Assembly: GCA_946484175.1 (NCBI GenBank)
Contig: CAMLSX010000005.1
Location: 1-64,000, forward strand
DNA: 64,000 nucleotides
Direction: 5' to 3'
Origin: an uncultured Clostridia bacterium
GTDB lineage: Bacteria > Bacillota > Clostridia > Oscillospirales > Acutalibacteraceae
Shown here: positions 1 to 6,988 of the stretch, piece after piece
How the letters are laid out: every line of letters begins with the position of its first letter
Position numbering within the stretch: position 1 is the stretch's first letter
Program-made: the position numbers and the translations under genes
Notes under the pieces: model-generated
The model's database searches: none
Told to the model about the DNA's origin: nothing
What the model saw: the letters and a program-made list of their open reading frames with translations, nothing else

Positions 1-564
1 AAAAGGCGCTGGACTCCTTTGTTACGGTAGGCCGCCTGCGTCGGGTGGTTTGCAGACTTTGTACCTTTTCCCAAGTCACACGGTCAATGATGGGCTCGTG
101 GACATTGAGGAAGATCGCCCGGTTTTCCTCCGGGTTTTCAATCCGACGCTTCATCTTGTAGGACTTGGAATATGTTTTGAAGTTAATTACATCTCCACAG
201 TATTCCTGCAAGGTGAGGATCTTCTTGACGGTGGTGTGGTTCCACTTGGTAGGCTCCAGCGTGCTTTTGGAGCCGCCCTTGCTGATCCCCTTACTGGTTC
301 GATAGGCCGAGGGGTTCAGCGCCCCCATCGCCCCTAGCGCCGTGGCAATCTGCAAGAGGCAGTTATCCTCCAAGGACAGACGGTAGATGCAGCGCACCAC
401 TTCGGCGGTCTCCGGGTCAATGACCCAAAGCCGGGGCACTTCATGGTGGTACCGGTGATGCCGTCATCCACGAAAAAGATAGTACCCGTATAGCCCTTGT
501 CTTTTGGCGGCATTTGGGAGAATTTTCTTTTTGGCAAGAGATTTGTCAAGGGTGTTTTATCCAA
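1..564 (-). pseudogene. Large serine recombinase remnant (TnpX/TndX-like), internally deleted and frameshifted
   Basis: Reading the minus strand, the first part encodes a resolvase-type strand with the FFVDDGITGTTMK motif that follows the N-terminal catalytic fold. At about position 440 it runs directly, in another frame, into the recombinase zinc-ribbon-proximal region (VIDPETAEVVRCIYRLS, then KMKRRIENPEENRAIF and HEPIIDRVTWEKVQ). Intact members are about 500-560 residues, so roughly 200 residues, including the Arg-rich half of the catalytic domain, are missing at the junction. The 3' part leaves the left edge of the window. These proteins move conjugative or mobilizable transposons. This copy cannot be active and is best read as the scar of a lost element. 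The exact 5' end is uncertain. Confidence 0.85.
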
Positions 565-704
565 CCATAGTGTTACTTGTCTTAAAAAATGTTTACATAC
601 ATTGACATCATCTGGAAGTGGAAGTGAGAGTAGAATAATCTTTTATGTTGACGCAATGGCTTATTTTAATTATAATATCCCTATTAGATATATTGGAGGG
701 TGCT

Positions 705-1256
705 ATGGAGTATCTTATTTTAGGCTTACTCATACTTTCACCGATGACAGGATATGAGCTACAGCAATTTATCAAAAAAAATCTTGCTCTGATCTGTTCT
801 CACAGTGCCGGAAGCGTACAGACTGCCCTTGCTAAACTGGAAAAAGGCAGAAAAATAACAGTAAGCGAAACTTCAGAAGGGAGACGGCTTAAAAAGATTT
901 TTTCCATTACGGACAGTGGCCGCTCTGCTTTCTCGGATTGGGTCGCACAGCCTATGCAGGCAGATAAAATCAAGAATATGGAGCTATCCCGCCTGTTTTT
1001 TGCAGGGTTGGCGAAACCAGAGGAACGACTTGCCGCCATTCGCGACTACATTCGACAAATAGAAGATACCAAGGCTGTACTCTCTGCCATCCGAGATTAT
1101 CTTGATTGTATGGATCCGCATGAACTGCCTCCGGGAACGGATTGGTCACAGGTTCTGCGATTTCAAGGATATACCATCGACTATGGCATTGCCGCTGCGG
1201 AATTTGAAATCGGCTGGTACAGCCGTTTACTTTGTGAATTGGAGGAACAACCATGA
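705..1256 (+). CDS. PadR family transcriptional regulator
   Basis: A 183-residue protein starting MEYLILGLLILSPMTGYEL, the typical PadR winged-helix opening. The N-terminal wHTH spans about residues 1-85 and a charged helical C-terminal (Vir-like) dimerisation region spans about 90-183. An upstream in-frame ATG at 645 is rejected because GGAGGG at 695-700 sits at the right distance from 705. The stop overlaps the next ATG (ATGA at 1253-1256), so it is the first gene of a tightly coupled operon. PadR proteins usually repress adjacent efflux or redox genes in response to aromatic or antimicrobial compounds. By context this one probably controls the flavodoxin/hydrolase/MATE genes that follow. 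The ligand is unknown. Confidence 0.9.
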   Translation: MEYLILGLLILSPMTGYELQQFIKKNLALICSHSAGSVQTALAKLEKGRKITVSETSEGRRLKKIFSITDSGRSAFSDWVAQPMQADKIKNMELSRLFFAGLAKPEERLAAIRDYIRQIEDTKAVLSAIRDYLDCMDPHELPPGTDWSQVLRFQGYTIDYGIAAAEFEIGWYSRLLCELEEQP

Positions 1257-2608
1257 AGATTCTTGTATTGAACGCCAGCCCAAAGGGAAAAAATTCTACC
1301 ACAGTCCACACCGCCTTATATTTACAGGCTTTGCACCCGGAACATGAGTTTACTTTTATCCCTGTGGGACAGCGAATTAAAAGCTACGAAAAAGACTTTG
1401 CGCCTCTGCACGAGGAACTGAAAAAGGCGGAGCTGATTCTGTTTTCTTATCCGGTCTACACATTTATTGCCCCCTATCAGCTGCACCGACTGATCGAACT
1501 CATTAAAGCAGACGGCATCGACCTCTCCGGTAAATTTGCCACTCAGATTACCACATCCAAGCATTTCTATGATGTGACGGCGCACCGCTATATTGAGGAA
1601 AACTGCTGCGATCTTGGGATGAAGGTTATACGGGGGCTGTCCGCAGATATGGACGATCTGCTCACAGAGCAGGGTCAGCAGGATGCCCGAAACTTTTTTG
1701 ACCAGCTGATCTTTTCCTGTGAAAAGGGGCTGTTCGTCACTTCTCCGGCAAAAGCTCCGGTAAGAGAAAAAGCGGTGTATCAGCCGACCCTGCCTTCTGT
1801 TCAAAAGACAAAGGACAAGGATGTCGTTATTGTCACTAACTATGCCTCCGACGATAAGAATCTCCAAAATATGATTTCCGACTTCCGGGCTGCCCTGCCC
1901 TTTGAGAGCCGGGTGGTCAACCTGCGGGAATTTCCGTTTTCCGGTGGCTGTCTGGGATGCTTTGGCTGTGCCGTAACAGGCAAGTGTGTCTACAAAGACG
2001 GATTCGACGAGTTCCTCCGCACTCAAATCCAGAATGCCGATGCCTTTGTTTATGCCTTTACCATCTCCGACCACTATACCCACTCCAGCTTCAAGTGCTA
2101 CGATGACCGGCAGTTCTGCAACGGTCACCGCACTGTCACGCATGGTACTCCTATTGCATATCTCATCAGCGGTGACTATACATACGAAAGCAATCTTCGT
2201 ATGATCGTGGAGGGACGCAGCGAGGTGGGCGGCAATTATCTGTGCGGTGTGGCCACCGACGAAAGGAACACCGCATCTGACATTCAGATCCTTGCCAACT
2301 CTCTGGTGTTTGCCTTGGAGAAGAAGTTATCCCGACCGGCCAATTTCTATGGTGTTGGCGGCATGAAGATTTTCCGGGATCTTATCTATGTGATGCAGGG
2401 CATGATGAAGGCCGACCACAAGTTCTACAAGGAGCACGGCATCTACGACTTCCCCCAGAAACAGAAAAAGCGCATCTTGCAGATGAAGATGGTTGGAGCC
2501 ATGTTGGCGGTTCCGTCTGTACAGAAGAAGATGAAGGGGCAAATGAACCAGTACATCATCGGGCCCTATGAGAAGGTCGTAGAGCAGGCCAAAGAAATGA
2601 GGGATTGA
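1253..2608 (+). CDS. Tandem flavodoxin-like NAD(P)H-dependent oxidoreductase
   Basis: A 451-residue protein with two flavodoxin-like halves. Residues 1-175 begin MKILVLNASPKGKNSTT, an FMN phosphate-binding loop of the NADPH-dependent FMN reductase/iron-sulfur flavoprotein type. The second half begins near residue 190 (DVVIVTNYASDDKN) and has a Cys cluster (GGCLGCFGCAVTGKC) like that of iron-sulfur flavoproteins. A basic C-terminal helical extension follows at about 390-451. It is coupled to padR by ATGA and followed after one base by the flavodoxin-ferredoxin gene, so it probably shares electrons with it. The second half lacks an obvious phosphate loop, so perhaps only one FMN is bound. The substrate is not predictable from sequence. 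Confidence 0.85.
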   Translation: MKILVLNASPKGKNSTTVHTALYLQALHPEHEFTFIPVGQRIKSYEKDFAPLHEELKKAELILFSYPVYTFIAPYQLHRLIELIKADGIDLSGKFATQITTSKHFYDVTAHRYIEENCCDLGMKVIRGLSADMDDLLTEQGQQDARNFFDQLIFSCEKGLFVTSPAKAPVREKAVYQPTLPSVQKTKDKDVVIVTNYASDDKNLQNMISDFRAALPFESRVVNLREFPFSGGCLGCFGCAVTGKCVYKDGFDEFLRTQIQNADAFVYAFTISDHYTHSSFKCYDDRQFCNGHRTVTHGTPIAYLISGDYTYESNLRMIVEGRSEVGGNYLCGVATDERNTASDIQILANSLVFALEKKLSRPANFYGVGGMKIFRDLIYVMQGMMKADHKFYKEHGIYDFPQKQKKRILQMKMVGAMLAVPSVQKKMKGQMNQYIIGPYEKVVEQAKEMRD

Positions 2609-2609
2609 T

Positions 2610-3352
2610 ATGATTTTCTATTTTTCTGGAACCGGCAATTCGGCATGGGCAGCCCAACAACTGGCGCATCTCACTGGCGATGAAGTTTATGATATCACCG
2701 CTTTAACAAATCCACCTGATGTACAGAGTGCGGAGCAGATTGGCTTTGTTTTCCCCATATATGCGTGGGGGGTTCCGGAACCTATGGTGACGTTTGCCAA
2801 GAAACTAAAAAAAGCGGCGCATTTACCTTTGGCGTTTGCACTTGTGGTGCTGAGGCCGGGCTTGCCATGAAAATCTTTTCCAGATCGTATCCTCTGGACA
2901 GCAGTTACAGTCTGGTGATGCCCAACAATTATATTGTGGGCATGGATACAGAACCGAATGATGTGATTACAAACAAAATCGCCGCTGCTCGAAAGAACAT
3001 TCAAATTATATCTCAAGAAATTCTCCGACGTGAAAAGAGGTATTGTGTGAATGAAGGTACTCTGGCCGGATTGAAATCTCGGGTCGCCAACCTTGGATTT
3101 AATAAATTTGCGCGAAGTGCAAAGCCCTTCTTCGCGCAGGAACAGTGCAACGGTTGCGGCTTATGTGTCGCACATTGTCCGGCGTCTGCTATTTCCCTGC
3201 AGGATGGAAAACCTTTGTGGAACGTACAATGCTATCAGTGTATGTGCTGCATCAATACATGCCCTCAGCAGGCTATCCAGTATGGCAAATCTACCGCAGA
3301 ACGCCGCCGATATATGCTCTCGGAGTATCTGCCTCCAGATGAGCGGGCTTAA
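2610..3352 (+). pseudogene. EFR1-type flavodoxin-ferredoxin fusion with a -1 frameshift in an A7 tract
   Basis: The first frame (2610-2870) encodes a flavodoxin start (MIFYFSGTGNSAWAAQQL) and a GFVFPIYAWGVPEP segment. Homology continues in the -1 frame from about 2810 with GAFTFGVCTCGAEAGLAM. It runs to two 4Fe-4S motifs, CNGCGLCVAHCPASAI and CYQCMCCINTCPQQAI, and ends at 3352. Joined, the product is about 247 residues, normal for EFR1-family ferredoxins. The shift maps to seven A's at 2807-2813, read CTA AAA AAA in frame 0. This could be an inactivating indel, a sequencing error, phase variation, or a programmed -1 shift. The rest of both frames is well conserved, which argues that the event is recent or tolerated. 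Confidence 0.8.
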
Positions 3353-3366
3353 AAGGGGAATAACAA

Positions 3367-3807
3367 ATGGATATTTTATCGATTGCAATTTTGGTTTTTA
3401 TTATTATGGAGTCGGCGAATGTGGCTATCCTCTATTTCTGGCCTGGCAGTCAGTTGGGAAATGGAGTGGGTGTGTTCAATGCCTTTCACAACAGCGAAAG
3501 TGAAGAGCAGAAACTGTTCACTTCCTATCTGGTCAATTGGGTGGCGGGCGTCAAACTTATTTTCATTTTTCTTCTGGCGGTCATTCTTGTAATCGGCACA
3601 GAGCAGGTGAAGCTGTGGGCGGTTGTGGCCAGGATTCTGTCCATTGCCACCTACTTCTGGCGGCTGCATCCCACGATCAAAAAACTGGATGCAATGGGCT
3701 GCATTATCCCCAAAAGCTATTCCAAAGCGCTGGGCTGGATGATCACAGGCTTTATGTTGATGTTCACAGCAGCTCTGATCGTGCATATTATAACAAAGGT
3801 GATATGA
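3367..3807 (+). CDS. Four-helix membrane protein of unknown function
   Basis: A 146-residue protein with four hydrophobic segments, roughly residues 4-24, 58-78, 82-98 and 123-143. Most of the polar residues lie in the loop at about 25-55 (NAFHNSESEEQK). No catalytic or metal motif is visible and I cannot assign a family. It starts 14 bases after the ferredoxin gene behind AAAAGGGG and ends in an ATGA overlap with the hydrolase gene. It is therefore translated with the redox operon and may be its membrane anchor or a stress-related membrane protein. Confidence 0.8.
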   Translation: MDILSIAILVFIIMESANVAILYFWPGSQLGNGVGVFNAFHNSESEEQKLFTSYLVNWVAGVKLIFIFLLAVILVIGTEQVKLWAVVARILSIATYFWRLHPTIKKLDAMGCIIPKSYSKALGWMITGFMLMFTAALIVHIITKVI

Positions 3808-4547
3808 TCATGAAGAAAAAGCAAAAACCCTTAAAAAAAATATGGAGCGTCACAGGAGTAGTTTTTCTGATCATTGCGATTCTGGCGGGTTCGTTTTTCT
3901 GGTATGTATCCGATTACTATCGAGCGGAGGATGTGGCCCTTGAAGTATTGGCGAAAAACGACCGTATTACCATCAAAGATAATCTGACCATTCTGTCTCC
4001 TTCTTATCCTAGCGATACCGCCATTATTTTCTATCCCGGAGCAAAAGTAGAGGCAGAAGCCTACCTGCCGCTTTTGGAGCAGATTCGCCAGACTGGTGTC
4101 ACCTGTATTCTGGTGCATATGCCTTTCCATATGGCAATTTTTGATTCCAACGCCGCTGAAGATGTTATTTCTGAATTCCCGGATATCGAGCACTGGTATA
4201 TTGCCGGGCATTCTATGGGCGGTGCCATGGCGTCCGAGTTTGCCGCCAGCCATCCTGACCAGGTGGATGGACTTATCTTAATGGGTGCTTACATTTATGG
4301 TGATTACCCCGATGAGAAGGCTCTGACCATTTATGGCTCGCTGAACCAGAGTGTAGAAGATCACATCGACTATACTGAGAATATTGTGGAGATCGAAGGG
4401 GGAAACCATGCTCAGTTCGGCAACTATGGCTTGCAGAAAGGCGATCCTCCCGGAGAGATTTCTGCGCAGGAGCAGCAGGCCCAGACGGTAACAGCAATCG
4501 AGATCTTTATCAACCAGCAAAATGCACAGGGAGCCAAACAGCCATGA
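3804..4547 (+). CDS. Membrane-anchored alpha/beta hydrolase
   Basis: A 247-residue protein. A basic N-terminus and one transmembrane segment (about 12-35) place the catalytic domain outside the membrane. The fold shows the nucleophile elbow GHSMGG, an acid-bearing strand, and EGGNHAQFGNYG carrying the catalytic His, as in the Abhydrolase_5 (YqiA/dienelactone-like) family. The loop between the elbow and the acid (LMGAYIYGDYP) looks shorter than usual. Start choice: the ATG at 3804 overlaps the preceding stop, and a second ATG at 3810 is equally possible. The long in-frame extension upstream is not coding. The substrate is unknown. It belongs to the PadR operon. Confidence 0.85.
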   Translation: MIMKKKQKPLKKIWSVTGVVFLIIAILAGSFFWYVSDYYRAEDVALEVLAKNDRITIKDNLTILSPSYPSDTAIIFYPGAKVEAEAYLPLLEQIRQTGVTCILVHMPFHMAIFDSNAAEDVISEFPDIEHWYIAGHSMGGAMASEFAASHPDQVDGLILMGAYIYGDYPDEKALTIYGSLNQSVEDHIDYTENIVEIEGGNHAQFGNYGLQKGDPPGEISAQEQQAQTVTAIEIFINQQNAQGAKQP

Positions 4548-4680
4548 GTGACGTATTACAGGATAAAAGAATCTATGATTATGGCCGAAGAAAAACCGGT
4601 AAAATCGGTTTTCAAAATGGGTGTACCGGCAGCGATGGGTATGTTGTTTATGATGATCTATAATGAACAGATCCAGTAAA
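4544..4680 (+). pseudogene. MATE efflux protein, N-terminal stub
   Basis: The ATG overlaps the hydrolase stop (ATGA), so this was the last gene of the PadR operon. MSDVLQDKRIYD is followed after one extra T near 4580 by MAEEKPVKSVFKMGVPAAM in another frame. That is the start of a MATE transporter up to mid helix 1. Homology stops near 4668, just before an IS3-like left end (TGGACAGTGACAAAAG at 4683). The remaining 400 or so residues are absent, and none reappear on the far side of the IS remnant. Confidence 0.75.
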
Positions 4681-4698
4681 AATGGACAGTGACAAAAG

Positions 4699-4733
4699 CC
4701 CCCTGATGTAGGAAAATAAACTACATCAGGGGG
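4699..4733. repeat. 13-bp perfect inverted repeat upstream of orfA
   Basis: CCCCCTGATGTAG pairs with CTACATCAGGGGG across a 9-base loop, inside the left part of the IS3-like element. It may insulate the transposase from outside transcription, as such hairpins do in other insertion sequences. Confidence 0.7.
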
Positions 4734-4740
4734 TGTTGTT

Positions 4741-5057
4741 ATGAGCAAACAAAATTACACGCATGTTCAGGAACGCTTACCTGAAACTAAGGCTATGCTG
4801 GCAGAAGGGAAAAATCAATGGGAAGCTGCAAAATACTATGGTTTTCGAGATAAATGGGTAGTAAAAAGGCTGCTTGAGCGTGAGTGAAGAAAAGAACGCA
4901 AGCTGGAAGCCGGAATTTGCCCACGGCCCTAAAGGAAAGCCGAAAAAAAGATGGCGCACCAAGAGACCTTGCAGCTGAGCAGGTCCATGAGATCCAACAG
5001 CTTCACATGGAGAATAAACTACTGCAGGATTTTCTGCACTGCACAGGAAGGAAGTAA
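4741..5057 (+). pseudogene. IS3 orfA (HTH subunit) remnant
   Basis: The first 48 codons read MSKQNYTHVQERLPETKAML and continue through a helix-turn-helix (EAAKYYGFRDKWVVKRLL) to a premature TGA at about 4887. The remaining orfA signature (RKERKLEAGI, then the leucine-zipper-like EQVHEIQQLHMENKLLQDF) appears in shifted frames up to a stop at 5055-5057. The parent family is clear, but the reading frame is broken at least twice. Confidence 0.8.
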
Positions 5058-5620
5058 ATGCAAGGGTAAAATATCATGTCATATAACGTCAAAGAACAGA
5101 ATATCCCGTGACAGTCATATGTAATTTTGAAGTATCCAGCAGTGGATATTACTCCTTTGTGTACATTTAGGAAGGGCGAAAAAGGATGCAGCTCTTGTGG
5201 AGCTCATTGCACAACAGTGGGAACGCAGTTTTCACATCTATGGATATCGGCAGATGTGGTTATGCCTGAAACGTCAGAATATCTTCCGCAATTCCAAAGC
5301 CGTATTGCGGATTATGAAAAAATATGATCTGCTCTCAGAAATCCGCCGATGCAGGAAATGGCAGCATATGGGACAGCAGATACACAAATACAAGAATCTG
5401 CTAAACAGGACTTCCACGAGGACAGGCCTAACAGCAAATGAGTAACACACATCTCCTGCATTCATACTAATCAGGGTGTATTGTACCTGTCTTTGAGCCG
5501 GGACTTCTACGACAACAGCATTGCGGATTACACGGCTGGAACAGAATAAACTGAGAATCTGATTCTGGACACCATTCGTCTGGCAATGAAGCAACAGAAA
5601 AAGAAGGTCTCATTTACCCA
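5058..5620 (+). pseudogene. IS3 orfB (DDE transposase) remnant
   Basis: Fragments in different frames match an IS3 orfB. These include ELIAQQWERSFHIYGYRQM, NIFRNSKAVLRIMKKYDLLSE, RRCRKWQHMGQQIHKYKNLL and, after about 5480, a YLSLSRDFYDNSI-like piece and LILDTIRLAMKQQKKK. Stops and frameshifts separate them, and part of the DDE core with its last Glu is missing. About 230 bases beyond it (5630-5857) hold no recognisable gene. Confidence 0.8.
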
Positions 5621-5857
5621 TCTTTATTCTTATTTTTATATACTTTGAGTAAGGAGACTCCGAAAGAAAAACCGCTCCTCCATAATTATAAATCCACCCA
5701 AACGACATTCCAAAGCGGACGTGTGGGAACTACGGAAAAGACAGAAAATAAAACTGTTTTTACTATTGAGGGTAATACAAATGATATTTGTCCTAGAAAT
5801 TTCTATTCACTGGAGAACAATGTGACTTTGGGAATAGGAAAACCACAACACAATATT

Positions 5858-6375
5858 TTATTCCATATTTTTTTGTTTATATGAAGAAAGCGGTACACCA
5901 AAATGCTTTTTAAAAAGAGTGTAAAAATAGTTGTTTTTTTCTAATCCTACCTGCTCCAAAAGGACGTTTGCGGGCTGTGTGGTAGTATCCAACAGATCCC
6001 GAAGTTTTTCCATCCGAACAAAAAGTATGTATTCCGACACAGAGCGGTTTGTCTTTTCTTTAAACAATCGGCCAATATAAGCGGGAGATTTATCCATCAT
6101 ATGGGCCAGGAAGTTGAGGGATAGATTTTTATCGGCGCAATTCTCTTTTATCTTATCTTGGATCTCGTCAATGATATTACTGTTTTTGTGCCGGTTCATG
6201 TCATCCAGATAATCTGCGACAACGCATTCAGATCTGCTTGATGGATATTTTCCATAGTAATAGCCGAAAAACAGGAAAAAAGGAGTATTGATAGGATAAG
6301 AATGAGCACCGCCGCCAAAGTGGCAAATGTAATCAGGAGTTTTAAAAAATAGCGCTTTTTAATAATTTTTTGCAT
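5858..6375 (-). pseudogene. AraC-type transmembrane regulator with a large internal deletion
   Basis: Two coupled minus-strand frames. The first (6375-6196, 59 residues, good site AGGAGAGAAGG) has a basic start and one transmembrane helix (about 11-38), as at the N-terminus of 700-750-residue AraC regulators with an extracellular sensor. The second (6199-5858, 113 residues) is the C-terminal AraC DNA-binding domain with both HTH motifs (SLNFLAHMMDKSPAYIGRLF and VGLEKNNYFYTLFKKHFG). The whole ectodomain and second transmembrane segment are gone. The frames overlap by ATGA, so the DNA-binding domain might still be made by coupling, but this is unproven. Confidence 0.75.
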
Positions 6376-6419
6376 ATCCTTCTCTCCTTTTTTGTTGCGA
6401 TACAATAATATGTTTTAAA

Positions 6420-6778
6420 CATCACAAATGCAGCAGCCCGTATCCACAAAGTATCCCCTACACCAGAAAATTCAGCTTCCATATTTAATATTTCAGATTT
6501 GCGTGTCTATCGAAAATCATCAATGCACTTTTACTCTTAAGTGTCCCCACGAACTGTGATATACTCATGTACAGTGAGATACTCACTAAAATATGAATGT
6601 GATCCGAACATGTCTCTCTGATCTCTACTTTCATCTCCTTGCACAGCTTTTTAAGGATTTCGATGATATCGTTGCGTAATGCCTTGTAAATCACTTTCCG
6701 ACGGTACTTCGGTGCAAATACCACATGGTATTCACACCGGTAGTTAGAGTGCGCCGTATATTTTACCTCATTTTTCAC
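6420..6778 (-). pseudogene. tnpA: IS200/IS605 family TnpA (HUH transposase), 3'-disrupted
   Basis: The first 97 codons are a good IS200-type Y1 transposase: YRCEYHVVFAPKYRRKV, the HUH motif HIHILVSI, then LKSKSALMIFDRHANLKY. A stop follows at 6485. The missing end (FWCRGYFVDT, the region of the catalytic Tyr) is recognisable out of frame down to about 6420, where the expected YY has become YF. The single-strand transposase is therefore inactive. No tnpB or omega RNA gene is attached. Confidence 0.85.
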
Positions 6779-6870
6779 TTGCGCAGAACCTCCTTACTTT
6801 TTCGTAATGCAGTTGCCAAACCATCTCGATTGTAGCACGGAGGTTTTATTTGCCAAGGCTTTTTTATTTA

Positions 6871-6890
6871 CCCCTGGTAGAACCAGGGGG
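6871..6890. repeat. Subterminal hairpin of the IS200-like element
   Basis: CCCCTGGT-AGA-ACCAGGGG, an 8-bp stem with a 3-base loop about 95 bases upstream of tnpA. This is the position of the left-end imperfect palindrome recognised by IS200/IS605 transposases. It could be mistaken for a terminator. Confidence 0.6.
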
Positions 6891-6918
6891 TTTGTTATGC
6901 CTAAAGGCAACAAAAGAA

Positions 6919-6950
6919 CGGACTTTTCTCTTCAAACTGAGAAAAGTCCG
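6919..6950 (-). terminator. Rho-independent terminator of the xylanolytic operon
   Basis: CGGACTTTTCTC pairs with GAGAAAAGTCCG over an 8-base loop, followed on the minus strand by TTCTTTTGTT. It lies 39 bases past the GH39 stop. Confidence 0.8.
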
Positions 6951-6988
6951 CCTTTTATGTGCAAATGTTTTGTACTATTCCAATTTTT

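Larger units (their letters stand above)
4683..5630 (+). mobile_element. Degenerate IS3-family insertion sequence
   Basis: A left end starting TGGACAGTGACAAAAG, then a long hairpin, then decayed orfA and orfB reading frames in the usual order. All frames carry stops or shifts, and I could not find a matching right inverted repeat. The element truncates the MATE gene. The right boundary is approximate. Confidence 0.75.

Noticed and set aside
50..337. 95-codon plus-strand frame at the left edge
   Set aside because: The minus strand of the same bases encodes recognisable recombinase.
589..602. PadR operator ATGT-N6-ACAT
   Set aside because: Spacing differs from the usual ATGT-N8-ACAT and nearby promoter hexamers have poor spacing, so it is not listed as a feature.
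3537..3803. N-terminal extension of the alpha/beta hydrolase
   Set aside because: Overlaps the membrane-protein gene in another frame; the coupled ATG at 3804 starts a proper membrane anchor.
6871..6890. Factor-independent terminator
   Set aside because: The stem fits, but its position relative to tnpA and the short T3 tail fit an IS200 end hairpin better.
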